Below the pieces are notes generated by a model. It did not search any database. It was not told where the DNA came from and worked only from the letters and a program-made list of their open reading frames with translations. Positions 8,363-17,135 of a DNA stretch of 64,000 bases are shown one piece after another. Numbering within the stretch: the stretch's first letter is position 1; every line of letters begins with the position of its first letter. The DNA is from G963556115 sp963678205. Its GTDB lineage: Bacteria > Planctomycetota > SZUA-567. The DNA is taken from contig OY782760.1 of assembly GCA_963678205.1 (NCBI GenBank), positions 1,860,001 to 1,924,000 on the forward strand, read 5' to 3'. The translations under genes and the position numbers were made by a program.

Positions 8363-8908
8363 ATGGGTATTTCAAGTGTTGGTTTTGCGGTATATGGACA
8401 GAATTACAACTTAAACGTCAATAAACAACAAATACAAAATTTGGCTGCTGCTGATTTTTATGATGAATTGTCAACCTCACAGAGGAAGTCTGTTGATGGG
8501 GTGGTGGAGAAACTTAACGATAAGTTTGGAACTAATATAATGATTGGCGAATTTGCTGACGGCGGGGCTGTTCTAAAATCCGGTGCTTTTGGTAAAGGCA
8601 ATGTTGCAATCGCTGAGGAAATTCTTGAAAAAATGGCAGAGGATCCAGACGCTATGCAAAAATATAGTAAGGAAATTCAAAAGTATTTTGATAATATACC
8701 TTATGGCGATCAGTTTATGACTTCTGTTGGACGACGTGTAGTTGATAGTGGAATTATTATTCATAAAAATGGTGAAGTGACAACTTGGTCTCATTCTGAA
8801 TATACACCAGAAGAAAAAGCTCGTCTTGAAAGAGCTATGAAGGAAGAAGCTGACGAAAAAGAAAAACGAAGAAAAAGATACTTTGAATTAATGACTAAGC
8901 CTTTCTAG
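8363..8908 (+). CDS. Hypothetical soluble protein
   Basis: I do not recognise this 181-residue protein. It has no signal peptide or membrane segment. The N-terminus (MGISSVGFAVYGQNYNLNVNK) is followed by a helical region, a central part with KFGTNIMIGEFADGGAVLKSG, and a strongly charged C-terminal helix (residues about 150-172, rich in Glu/Lys/Arg) likely to be a coiled coil. ATG at 8363 is chosen because AAGGAG stands eight bases before it; an in-frame ATG at 8324 lacks one. It is a single-gene unit between two hairpins. Proteins beginning this way sometimes belong to flagellar or phage-like small families, but I cannot assign it. Confidence 0.7.
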   Translation: MGISSVGFAVYGQNYNLNVNKQQIQNLAAADFYDELSTSQRKSVDGVVEKLNDKFGTNIMIGEFADGGAVLKSGAFGKGNVAIAEEILEKMAEDPDAMQKYSKEIQKYFDNIPYGDQFMTSVGRRVVDSGIIIHKNGEVTTWSHSEYTPEEKARLERAMKEEADEKEKRRKRYFELMTKPF

Positions 8909-8976
8909 ATATACTGGCCGGTCTGGTATTAAAGAATGACAGGCATAATAGGTGATTGCTTGATTTGTATTGTAAT

Positions 8977-9020
8977 AATAAGCCGTTCGAAGTTTATACT
9001 AAAACTTCGAACGGCTTATT
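8977..9020. terminator. Long inverted repeat, likely terminator
   Basis: Perfect 19-bp arms: AATAAGCCGTTCGAAGTTT (8977-8995) and its complement at 9002-9020, six-base loop, 68 bp after the hypothetical gene. On the plus strand CTTTTATG follows, so it probably ends that gene; the stem itself is symmetrical. Confidence 0.7.
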
Positions 9021-9584
9021 GTGTCTTTTATGTTGCTGTGTTTGTTTTGCTCTGTTCTAGAAATTGGGTTTTAGGGTTTAGCAGTATCAATTATTTATTT
9101 TTTGTTTTGTTCATAAAATAAATGGTTGATTAAATTTTTGCTTTTTCTGTATATTCTATGCGGTAATTTTTTTATATTTATAATAAAATCATCCTTTAAA
9201 TATATTATACTATAGAAAATAAGTTAAGCTAATAATTATTTAAATAAAGTTTAAATAATCCCTTGTAGGGTTTTGTTTTAATGGTATAAGTTTTTTATTA
9301 TATTAAGTGTTAGTTATATGAAGGGAGGGTGGCTTTGTTTATATAATGGCACTGAGCGACATTGGGAGGTTTATGCAGGATTGTGTCTTAATTATTAGTT
9401 AGAGCTAGAAGTAATTTATGAAAATCAATATCTCTTTTTTCCGGATGAGTTTTTTAATGGCTTGAGTTTGTATGTATTGAGGTCTATTATATTGAGTTAT
9501 TTGGGGTTATTTTGGGTTAGCTGTATTATAAAATTTTTGGATTTTGTTGGTGCTAGTGTTTTGGGTAATATTATTAAAGGTACG
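9021..9584. other. Gene-free stretch
   Basis: No convincing coding region on either strand. Very AT-rich, with a purine patch (AAGGGAGGGTGG, about 9320-9331) and only peptides under 20 codons. It ends at an orphan plus-strand terminator, so a small RNA is possible. Confidence 0.4.
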
Positions 9585-9616
9585 GCGTTTGTCAGTGAGA
9601 GGACAAGCGCTTTTTT
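9585..9616 (+). terminator. Orphan plus-strand rho-independent terminator
   Basis: GCGTTTGTC (9585-9593) pairs with GACAAGCGC (9602-9610), one G-T pair, then six T. It is oriented for plus-strand transcription although the nearest upstream plus gene ends 680 bp away behind another hairpin. The convergent gene is dnaE. Confidence 0.7.
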
Positions 9617-9675
9617 GTGTCGTAAGTAATTAGTGGGGAAGTAAGTTCCACACTATGATAAATATTCTGGTTCTA

Positions 9676-12600
9676 TTAGGATCTGCGCTGGAAGCGGCGC
9701 CTACCATTACTTTTACCGTTACCGTTGGTGGTCATTGGGGTGTAGTGTAGGTTGCCTTCACCGAGTATATTCCGTAATTCTTCGGCAAACTGCTCGCTTG
9801 GGGTAATACTGAAGGCCTGAGGGGTTTTAACTGTTACTTTTTTGCCTCGCAGAGTATTTACATTAAAATAAAGAGGTATTTTCCCATGATTGCGGGTAAT
9901 ACAATCTTTGAGGGTTGCAATCTCTGTATTGCTATTGTAATGGTCTGAATGTAGTGTAATTATAGCTTTTCCAGCAAGTTCGTCGATAGCATTTTCTATA
10001 GTTATTATTTTATCACAAAGAATTACCGGCTCATCACGGCTGTTATCCAGTTTTCCCTGGATAAAGACAACTTTGTCTTCTTCCAGTAAATCCTTGTGTT
10101 CTTCAAACACGTTTGAGAAGACCATTACTCTTACGCTGGCATCAAGGTCATCCAGCATTATCTGAGCGTAGCGCCGGTCTTTCTTGTCCATACGCACATT
10201 TACTGAGCTTATCATACCTCCGATAGTTATGTAAGTGCCATCTGTAGTCTCTTTGAGTTTATTTACTTTGGCGTTACTGAATACGCGTAATGCGGTAGCA
10301 TGTTTTGCCAGTGGGTGGCTTGAAACATACATGCCGAGTACTTCTTTCTCCATTTGGAGCTTGAGCTGTTCGTCCCATTCAGGAATATTTGGTAGTTCTG
10401 GTTCCGGGATATCTTCAATTTCACCAAATAGATTCATTTGTCCAGAGTTTCTGTCTTTCTGAGCTGTCTGACCGGCTGAAATAGCTGCTTCAAGGGTTGC
10501 TACATACTGTGCGCGGTATCCAGGTAGTGAGTCGAAACCTCCTGCTTTGATTATGGCTTCAATCGAACCTTTATTGAGCTTATGCAGGTCAACTCTTTCG
10601 CAGAAATCATAGATGCTTTTAAATTCTCCATTGATCCTGCGTTCTTCTTCCATTGATTCTACTGCTTTATCCCCAACACCTTTGATAGCTGAGAGGCCGT
10701 ACCTGATATCCTTGTCTTTGGTAACTGTGAAGTAAGCTCCTGATTCATTGACATCTGGAGGTAGGAGCTTTATACCTAGATGCTTTGCGTCATCTGTGTA
10801 TTGTACAATTTTGTCGGAGTTGCCGCGGTTGGTAGTAAGCAGGGCTGCAATGTATTCAACTGGGTAGTGAGCCTTGAGCCAGGCGGTCTGATAGGCAATA
10901 TATGCATAACACGCGGAGTGTGATTTGTTGAAACCGTAAGCTGCGAATTGTTCTACTTGGTCAAAGATTTTGGATGCAATCTCTTCACCAACGGTGTCGT
11001 GTGCCTGTTTTACAAACTTACCCTTATACTCGTCCATGATTTCTTTAATCTTCTTACCCATAGCACGTCGCATGAGGTCACCCTCAGAGAGGGTGAAATG
11101 TGCAAGCTGTAGAGCAAGAGCCTGTACCTGTTCCTGATACAGAACTTCACCATGGGTCTCGCCAAGGATACTCTCAAGGAGTGGATGAAGATAGTTTGGT
11201 TCGGCTCTGCCGTGCTTGCAGTCGATGTATCTGTCAACCATACCGCAGCCAAGAGGTCCCGGGCGGTACATTGCTACTCCAGCAATAAGATCTTCAATTC
11301 TGTCAGGTTTCATCTTGGTCAGTAGGGCTCTAAAGCCGTCTGACTCAAATTGGAATACACCTTTTGAGTCACCTTTACTCAGCATCTGGAATGTTTTCTG
11401 GTCATCAATAGGTATGTTGTTAATATCAACTTTATCACCAGTAGAGAGCTGGATTATATCTATCGCTTTTCGTATGAGTGTGAGAGTTTCCAGACCCAGT
11501 ACATCGACTTTACATAAGCCAAGTACTTCTACCTTCTTCATGTCATATTGGAACGTGATATCGTCACCACGTTTAGCAAGGGGACCGTAAAACTCTGCAA
11601 GAGGTCTGTCTGCAACCAGTACACCTGCTGCATGAATACCCGTCTGTCTGATAACTCCATCTAGTTCGCCACTCATATCGAGTAGTTCTTTTATAATTGG
11701 ATCTTTTTCATAGACATCAGCAAGATCTGGATTTTCTTTCATTGCATTCTGGATAGAGGTGTTACCATTCTTTGCCTTTACTCCATCTGGTATCATTTTA
11801 GCAATGGTGTTTACTTCGTGGAGTGGAATATCCATTACGCGCCCAACATCTCTAATTGCGCTTTTCGCTGATATTTTACCATAGGTTATGATTTGAGAAC
11901 AATGGTCATGACCAAACCTGTCTTTGATAAACTGTACTACTTCTGATCTGCGTTCAACATCGAAGTCGATATCGATATCTGGCATTTCGTTACGTCCTTC
12001 GTTTAAGAATCGTTCAAAGAGAAGGTCGTATTTTAGAGGATCCAGATCTGTAATAAGCATTGCGTAGGCAATAATTGACCCCGCAGCGGAACCACGCCCT
12101 GGTCCTACTGGTATATCATTGTCTTTAGCAAACTGCACTATTTCTGCAACCATTAGGAAGTAAGTCGGAAAGCCCATATCTAAAATTACTTTCTTTTCCT
12201 TCTGATATCGTGCTTCTACCTCAGGAGGGAATTTCCCGTCTACGCGGCCATACCTGAATTCCAGACCTTTTAAACATTCTTTTTCAAACAGCTCTTCAGC
12301 AGTTTCGCCACTGCCCGAGGTCATTGTAGGGAGGTGGAACTTGATTCTATGTCCGTGCTCATCGTTATGAATTTCTTCAAGGTCAAAATTACAGCGAGCA
12401 GCAATCTTAACCGTGTTTTCGCAGGCTTCAGGGTAGTCTTTGAAGGTTTCAAACATCTCTTCGCCACTCTTTAGGTAAAACTCATTACTATCCATCTTCA
12501 TTCTGCTCTCATCAGAGAGTTTTTTGCCAGTATTAATACAGATCATAACGTCTTGAACTTTTGCGTGTTCTGGCAGTATGTAGTGAACATCTGAAGTTGC

Positions 12601-13215
12601 GACTAGGGGGATATTCAGTTTTTTTGAAAGTTCAGCCATTGGCTTAATAATCTTTTTCTGCTCTGCTAGACCATTGTCTTGAATCTCAAGGTAAAAATTA
12701 TCTTCTCCCATGATTTCTTTATACTCAAGTGCAGCACGCTCAGCTTCTTCATAATTTTCATTTAGTAGGTTTCTGGATACTTCACCGGATAAACAGCCTG
12801 ATAATGCTATAATTCCTTCAGAATGTTTGCGTAGAATTTCTTTGTCAATACGGGGTCTATAGTAGAACCCGTCTAGGTACCCAGTGGTGCAAAGTTGAGA
12901 AAGGTTGAGGTAGCCCTTCATATTTTTTGCCAGTAAAACTAGGTGATAGGCTGCATCTTTTATCCCTTGGGATTGTTTGTCAAGTCTTGAGCCAGGAGCT
13001 ACATATGCTTCAAAACCAATAATAGGTTTTATGCCTTTTTTTTCAGCTGTTTTATAGAAATCTATGCAGCCATACATAGAGCCGTGGTCTGTAATGGCCA
13101 GACTTTTAAACCCAAGCTCTTTCGCTCTATCAAAGAGTGGTGGAATCTGGCAGACTCCATCTAGAACAGAGTAATGGGTATGCAAATGCAGGTGCGTATA
13201 TTCTCTTTCAGCCAT
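9676..13215 (-). CDS. dnaE: DNA polymerase III alpha subunit DnaE
   Basis: Replicative polymerase catalytic subunit, 1179 residues, normal for DnaE1. Order: PHP domain (HLHTHYSVLDG near residue 8, ITDHGSMYG), polymerase core with GPGRGSAAGS (about 370) and the catalytic acids in PDIDIDFD (about 410), fingers with YQEQVQALALQ and GFNKSHSACYAYIAYQTAW, tandem helix-hairpin-helix region (about 850), then an OB fold with YITIGGMISSVNVRMDKK. The C-terminus ends in a short Asn/Gly/Arg-rich tail (GNGKSNGRRRFQRRS). No intein or frameshift seen. coaD lies 50 bp upstream on the same strand. Confidence 0.97.
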   Translation of the reverse strand: MAEREYTHLHLHTHYSVLDGVCQIPPLFDRAKELGFKSLAITDHGSMYGCIDFYKTAEKKGIKPIIGFEAYVAPGSRLDKQSQGIKDAAYHLVLLAKNMKGYLNLSQLCTTGYLDGFYYRPRIDKEILRKHSEGIIALSGCLSGEVSRNLLNENYEEAERAALEYKEIMGEDNFYLEIQDNGLAEQKKIIKPMAELSKKLNIPLVATSDVHYILPEHAKVQDVMICINTGKKLSDESRMKMDSNEFYLKSGEEMFETFKDYPEACENTVKIAARCNFDLEEIHNDEHGHRIKFHLPTMTSGSGETAEELFEKECLKGLEFRYGRVDGKFPPEVEARYQKEKKVILDMGFPTYFLMVAEIVQFAKDNDIPVGPGRGSAAGSIIAYAMLITDLDPLKYDLLFERFLNEGRNEMPDIDIDFDVERRSEVVQFIKDRFGHDHCSQIITYGKISAKSAIRDVGRVMDIPLHEVNTIAKMIPDGVKAKNGNTSIQNAMKENPDLADVYEKDPIIKELLDMSGELDGVIRQTGIHAAGVLVADRPLAEFYGPLAKRGDDITFQYDMKKVEVLGLCKVDVLGLETLTLIRKAIDIIQLSTGDKVDINNIPIDDQKTFQMLSKGDSKGVFQFESDGFRALLTKMKPDRIEDLIAGVAMYRPGPLGCGMVDRYIDCKHGRAEPNYLHPLLESILGETHGEVLYQEQVQALALQLAHFTLSEGDLMRRAMGKKIKEIMDEYKGKFVKQAHDTVGEEIASKIFDQVEQFAAYGFNKSHSACYAYIAYQTAWLKAHYPVEYIAALLTTNRGNSDKIVQYTDDAKHLGIKLLPPDVNESGAYFTVTKDKDIRYGLSAIKGVGDKAVESMEEERRINGEFKSIYDFCERVDLHKLNKGSIEAIIKAGGFDSLPGYRAQYVATLEAAISAGQTAQKDRNSGQMNLFGEIEDIPEPELPNIPEWDEQLKLQMEKEVLGMYVSSHPLAKHATALRVFSNAKVNKLKETTDGTYITIGGMISSVNVRMDKKDRRYAQIMLDDLDASVRVMVFSNVFEEHKDLLEEDKVVFIQGKLDNSRDEPVILCDKIITIENAIDELAGKAIITLHSDHYNSNTEIATLKDCITRNHGKIPLYFNVNTLRGKKVTVKTPQAFSITPSEQFAEELRNILGEGNLHYTPMTTNGNGKSNGRRRFQRRS

Positions 13216-13265
13216 ATTTGTTTTTATCCTGGGTTAAGTGTTATGCTATAATGTGTTGTTAAAAC

Positions 13266-13841
13266 TTACTCAATAATTTCGCCTATCAGTCCATTCTTAC
13301 CGTGACCAGCTTGAGGAGGTTCAGCTCCTCCAAGCCCAATTTTACCCCCGTGGGGTTTCATTGGAATACGTTCTTTTAGAGTAGTAGCTACTTCTTTTGG
13401 TACGAAAGCTGATATATCACCGCCATAAGAGCAGGCTTCTCTAATCAGTGTTGAGCTTATAAATGAATTTTCTGCGCTTGCCATTACAAAGAGTGTCTCT
13501 ACTCCACCCATGCGGCGATTTGCTATAGCTAATTGAAATTCGTACTCAAAGTCAGCATATGTTCTGATACCTCTTAAGATTGCTTTTGCGCCTATTTGTT
13601 GTACAAAGTCTACTGTCATACATGAGAATGCTTCAACCTTGACATTACCAAGATTATGGGTAAGTTTTTTAGTCATCTCAATGCGTTCATCTGTAGTGAA
13701 TATTGATTTTTTTTCTGAATTGATACCAATACCTACTATCAGAGTATCAAATAATGCTGAGCCTCTTTTGATAACGTCAAGGTGTCCAAAAGTAATAGGA
13801 TCGAAGGATCCAGGAAATACAGCAATATTGGGTTTATTCAT
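13266..13841 (-). CDS. coaD: Phosphopantetheine adenylyltransferase
   Basis: Adenylates 4'-phosphopantetheine to dephospho-CoA, the fourth step of CoA synthesis. AVFPGSFDPITFGHLDVI holds the T/HxGH nucleotidyltransferase motif; RGIRTYADFEYEFQLA and ENSFISSTLIRE (ISSTxxR) are also family signatures. The core ends near residue 160 as usual, but about 30 residues rich in Gly/Pro/His follow (KPHGGKIGLGGAEPPQ onward), which most CoaD proteins lack. It is upstream of dnaE and probably cotranscribed. The ribosome site (AAGAGA) is weak. Confidence 0.95.
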   Translation of the reverse strand: MNKPNIAVFPGSFDPITFGHLDVIKRGSALFDTLIVGIGINSEKKSIFTTDERIEMTKKLTHNLGNVKVEAFSCMTVDFVQQIGAKAILRGIRTYADFEYEFQLAIANRRMGGVETLFVMASAENSFISSTLIREACSYGGDISAFVPKEVATTLKERIPMKPHGGKIGLGGAEPPQAGHGKNGLIGEIIE

Positions 13842-14064
13842 CTTTGTCTCTTTTCTTATTAAATAATAAGTATGTATTTGCAGGAAAAATTTAAAATGTA
13901 TTCTGTTTTGCCGGTAATTAACATATAGATTATTAAAAAAAATATTGAAAATTATAAATCATCTTTTCAATATGAGTCATCGGTGTATAATCAAAATTAT
14001 GATCATAATTGATCGCTTTTCTATTATTTTAGTGGATTGAGAAGAAAATAAAAGGGTGTAGGTT

Positions 14065-14214
14065 ATGAGTTTTTTAAAAATACTTATGCAAAAAGTAAAG
14101 GCGCTAATCTCAAATGAGATGCTTTGTGATACATGCATGTATGATTATGGTGATGCGTGTACCAGAGAAGAAAGGCCAAATGCTAGAATATGTCCCGATT
14201 ATAAGAGGCGATAA
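14065..14214 (+). CDS. 49-residue four-cysteine (zinc-ribbon-like) protein
   Basis: A short gene of 49 codons ending in TAA at 14212. The N-terminal half is a helix (MSFLKILMQKVKALIS); the second half has four cysteines spaced CX2C, X7, C, X10, C (CDTCMYD, DACTREE, RICPDYK), as in a small metal-binding fold. A purine-rich AAAAGGG lies about eight bases before ATG. It precedes def by 60 bp on the same strand. I do not know the family. Coding is inferred from the cysteine pattern, start signal and intact frame. Confidence 0.6.
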   Translation: MSFLKILMQKVKALISNEMLCDTCMYDYGDACTREERPNARICPDYKRR

Positions 14215-14274
14215 TTATATTGGGATATGATAATTGAGTGTTTACCGTTTATTTTATTATTGTAGAGAGGTGTC

Positions 14275-14811
14275 ATGCTAGATATTGTATATTATCCAGA
14301 TCCAATATTGAGGAATATGTCAGAAGAAATAACTGAAATTAGCGATGAGGTAAAAGAGCTTGTTGCTGAAATGTTTGATACCATGTATGAAAATGATGGT
14401 ATTGGGCTCGCGGCTCCACAAATTGGTAAAAATATAAGACTTTTTGTTATTGATGTTCCAGATGAGCTCAGTGATAATTCTACAAAAATGGCTTTTATTA
14501 ATCCAAAATTTTTGTCAAAAAGTAAGGAAAAGGAAAAAGGGGAGGAGGGTTGTTTGAGTCTCCCTGAAATTTCTGCCAATGTATCTAGACCTATTGCAGT
14601 AAAAATGCAGGCAACCGATATTGATGGGAAAGAATTTGTTCTTGAGGCTGAGGGATTGCTTGCAAGATGTCTGCAACATGAATATGATCACCTTGATGGC
14701 ATTGTTTTCACTGATAAAACATCTCTAGCGGGTAAATTATCTGTAAAAAGTGGGTTGAGGAGACTCGAAGATGAATATATGTATAGGATGAGCAAGAAGG
14801 ATTCTGAATGA
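14275..14811 (+). CDS. def: Peptide deformylase
   Basis: Removes the formyl group from the N-terminal Met of new proteins. All three family motifs are present: GIGLAAPQIG (residues about 42-51), EGCLSLPE (metal-binding Cys) and QHEYDHLDG (two His ligands and catalytic Glu). The 178-residue length is normal. The gene overlaps fmt by four bases (ATGA), the classic def-fmt pair in which Fmt adds the formyl group that Def removes. Confidence 0.97.
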   Translation: MLDIVYYPDPILRNMSEEITEISDEVKELVAEMFDTMYENDGIGLAAPQIGKNIRLFVIDVPDELSDNSTKMAFINPKFLSKSKEKEKGEEGCLSLPEISANVSRPIAVKMQATDIDGKEFVLEAEGLLARCLQHEYDHLDGIVFTDKTSLAGKLSVKSGLRRLEDEYMYRMSKKDSE

Positions 14812-15770
14812 GAATAGTTTTTTTTGGTAGTGCCCCTATTGCAGTTAAAACTCTTGATGCTCTTATTAATAGCAGCCATGAAATTGTGGGTGTTTTTACT
14901 CAGCCAGACAGGCCTGCTGGTAGAGGTGGTCATATGCATCAGACAGCGACCAAAGTACGAGCTTGTGAAGTTGGTATACCAGTAGAGCAACCAGATACTC
15001 TCCGAGATGGAGCTGCAGTGGAGGCTTTGCGTAAATACTATCCGGATGTTGCAGTAATTGTCGCATATGGGCATCTTATTCCTAAGGATATGCTCAATAT
15101 TCCTGAGCATGGATTTATAAACCTACATGCTTCTATTCTTCCAAAATACAGGGGGGCATCACCCGTACCATATGCAATCTTGAATGGTGATTCGGAGACT
15201 GGGGTCACAGTTTTTCAGCTCAATGAACGTTTTGATGAAGGGCGAATACTCGGTATTGAAAAGCTGCCTATTGAATCAACTGATACCTCAGCTACTTTAC
15301 TTGAAAAATTATCTCCTATTGGGGCTGAGTTAGTCTGTAAAGTTGTAGGTGAACTTGAAGCTGGATGGCTTGTACCAATTGAACAGAATCAGGAAGAGGC
15401 AAGTCTTGCTCCAAAAATGCATAAGGATGATGGGCGATTGGACTGGGCTCTTGACTCGAAGACAATTGATTTGCATGTGAGAGCGTATCGACCTTGGCCT
15501 AGATGCTTTACTTTCTATATAACTGGTAAGAAGATTAGGAGACTATGTATTCTCGAGGTTCGTAAATTCGAACTTACTGAGGGGGAAAAGTATGAAAATG
15601 GCCGAGTGATTCATGCTGATGAAGAACGCGGTCTGGTGGTAGGCTGTGGTAATGGAGAAGCTATAAGGTTGATTCGTGTAAAACCTGAAGGTAAGAAAGA
15701 AATGAGAGGACTTGACTTTATGCACGGAGCAAGACTCAAAATTGGGGATTTCCTGCTAGGTATTGATTAA
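14808..15770 (+). CDS. fmt: Methionyl-tRNA formyltransferase
   Basis: Formylates initiator Met-tRNA with 10-formyl-tetrahydrofolate. The N-terminal formyltransferase domain starts MRIVFFGSAPIAVKTL and has FTQPDRPAGRGG and NLHASILPKYRGASP (catalytic His, substrate loop) plus RFDEGRIL. The C-terminal domain, from about residue 205, begins KDDGRLDWALDSKTID and ends normally at 320 residues. Translation is probably coupled to def through the ATGA overlap. A terminator follows. Confidence 0.96.
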   Translation: MRIVFFGSAPIAVKTLDALINSSHEIVGVFTQPDRPAGRGGHMHQTATKVRACEVGIPVEQPDTLRDGAAVEALRKYYPDVAVIVAYGHLIPKDMLNIPEHGFINLHASILPKYRGASPVPYAILNGDSETGVTVFQLNERFDEGRILGIEKLPIESTDTSATLLEKLSPIGAELVCKVVGELEAGWLVPIEQNQEEASLAPKMHKDDGRLDWALDSKTIDLHVRAYRPWPRCFTFYITGKKIRRLCILEVRKFELTEGEKYENGRVIHADEERGLVVGCGNGEAIRLIRVKPEGKKEMRGLDFMHGARLKIGDFLLGID

Positions 15771-15777
15771 GAATATT

Positions 15778-15801
15778 ACACAGTGGCACTGTGTTTTTTT
15801 T
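15778..15801 (+). terminator. Terminator after def-fmt
   Basis: ACACAG (15778-15783) and CTGTGT (15789-15794) with a five-base loop, then eight T. It separates fmt from lpxB, whose start follows 18 bp later, so partial read-through is possible. Confidence 0.75.
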
Positions 15802-15819
15802 AGCTGAAAAAAGGGTTTT

Positions 15820-16971
15820 ATGCGAATTTATCTATCTACAGGTGATACCTCGGCGGAGCCGCATGCTTTAGGATTTATCAATGCTTGTAAGAAAATTAAT
15901 CCTGAATGTGAGTTTTCTGTTATGGGTGGGGAGATCCTGAGTGATGGCGGGGTTGAAATTGCTTTTGACTCAACAGAAATTAAAGTGATGGGGTTTGTGG
16001 CTATTATCAAACACCTGCCGAAAATCCGAAAAATTTTTCATAATGTCTTGCAATATATTGATAAAAATAAACCAGATGTGGTCGTACTAGTAGATTATCC
16101 AGGTTTTCATCTTAGATTGGCAAAAGCAATTAAGAAGAAGCATCCTGATATCCCTATTGTATATTATATAACACCTCAAGTCTGGGCATGGCACCAGAGC
16201 AGAGTCAAAATTATTCAGAAATATATTGACTGGGCTATGTGTATTCTTCCTTTTGAGGAAAAATGGTTTATTCAGCATGGAGTAAAAGCTCAGTATGTTG
16301 GAAGTCCTGTCCTTGATGGTGTAAGAGATGTTGATTGTGTGAAATTAAAAAATGATCTAGGAATATCAGAAGGTAAGAAGGTTGTATCAATATTCGCGGG
16401 AAGTAGGCGCAAAGAAATTGAGTATATTCTCAAACCAATGCTTGGAGCTGTAGAGTTGGTTAAAAAAGAGCTTTCTGAGGTAGAATTTATTCTCTCAGTT
16501 GCTCCGGGGATGAAAGCAAATTTGTATGAAGTAGCAGGAGAAATTCCTGATTATATTTATACTGTTGAGGGTCGAAGCCATGAAATTTTAGCAGGCAGTG
16601 ACTTTGTTCTTGCAAAAAGCGGAACTACTACTTTGGAGGCCGCTTTGCTAGGTGTGCCTATGCTTGTTGCTTATAGAGGAGACTGGTTGAGTGCAAAATT
16701 AGCATTTTTTATAAAAAAGAACTGGACCAATATAAAGTATATCTCTTTGCCAAATATTATTGCAGGTAAGGAAATAGTTCCTGAATTATTACAGGATAAT
16801 TGTTCTGAAGCTGTTATGGCAAAATATGCTATCAATGTCCTGTCTGATACAGAAATGTCCGATAACATAAAAGAAAATTTAATGTGTGTCAGAAAAGCTA
16901 TCGGAGAAGAAAAGGCAGGGAAACGTGCAGCGAAATCGTTTTTCAACTTTCTTAGTAAAAATGAAATTTAG
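15820..16971 (+). CDS. lpxB: Lipid-A-disaccharide synthase
   Basis: Joins UDP-2,3-diacylglucosamine and lipid X to make the lipid A disaccharide at the inner membrane face (GT19). Motifs: STGDTSAEPHA at the N-terminus (family usually GExSGD), YYITPQVWAWHQSR, ILPFEEKWF, VGSPVLDG, FAGSRRKEIE and AKSGTTTLEAALLGVPM. The 383-residue length is normal. No other lpx gene is adjacent. This gene is the best single argument that the organism makes lipid A. Confidence 0.95.
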   Translation: MRIYLSTGDTSAEPHALGFINACKKINPECEFSVMGGEILSDGGVEIAFDSTEIKVMGFVAIIKHLPKIRKIFHNVLQYIDKNKPDVVVLVDYPGFHLRLAKAIKKKHPDIPIVYYITPQVWAWHQSRVKIIQKYIDWAMCILPFEEKWFIQHGVKAQYVGSPVLDGVRDVDCVKLKNDLGISEGKKVVSIFAGSRRKEIEYILKPMLGAVELVKKELSEVEFILSVAPGMKANLYEVAGEIPDYIYTVEGRSHEILAGSDFVLAKSGTTTLEAALLGVPMLVAYRGDWLSAKLAFFIKKNWTNIKYISLPNIIAGKEIVPELLQDNCSEAVMAKYAINVLSDTEMSDNIKENLMCVRKAIGEEKAGKRAAKSFFNFLSKNEI

Positions 16972-17135
16972 CTGATAAAAGTTAAGAAATGTGAAAAAAC
17001 TGTTGAAAAAAAAGAGTTATCATGTATAGTAGGATAATATTAATGTTAAAATATATTTAATTATGAAATATCAGCTGAATGTTCAGTTAAAAATTAATGA
17101 GATCAGAATTTTTTTAAGAGATATAGGATCTGGGG

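Noticed and set aside
8936..9121. 61-codon frame after the hypothetical gene
   Set aside because: Runs through the 19-bp inverted repeat at 8977-9020, which explains the open frame.
9676..13215. Intein or second polymerase domain in dnaE
   Set aside because: All motifs are continuous and the length is normal for DnaE.
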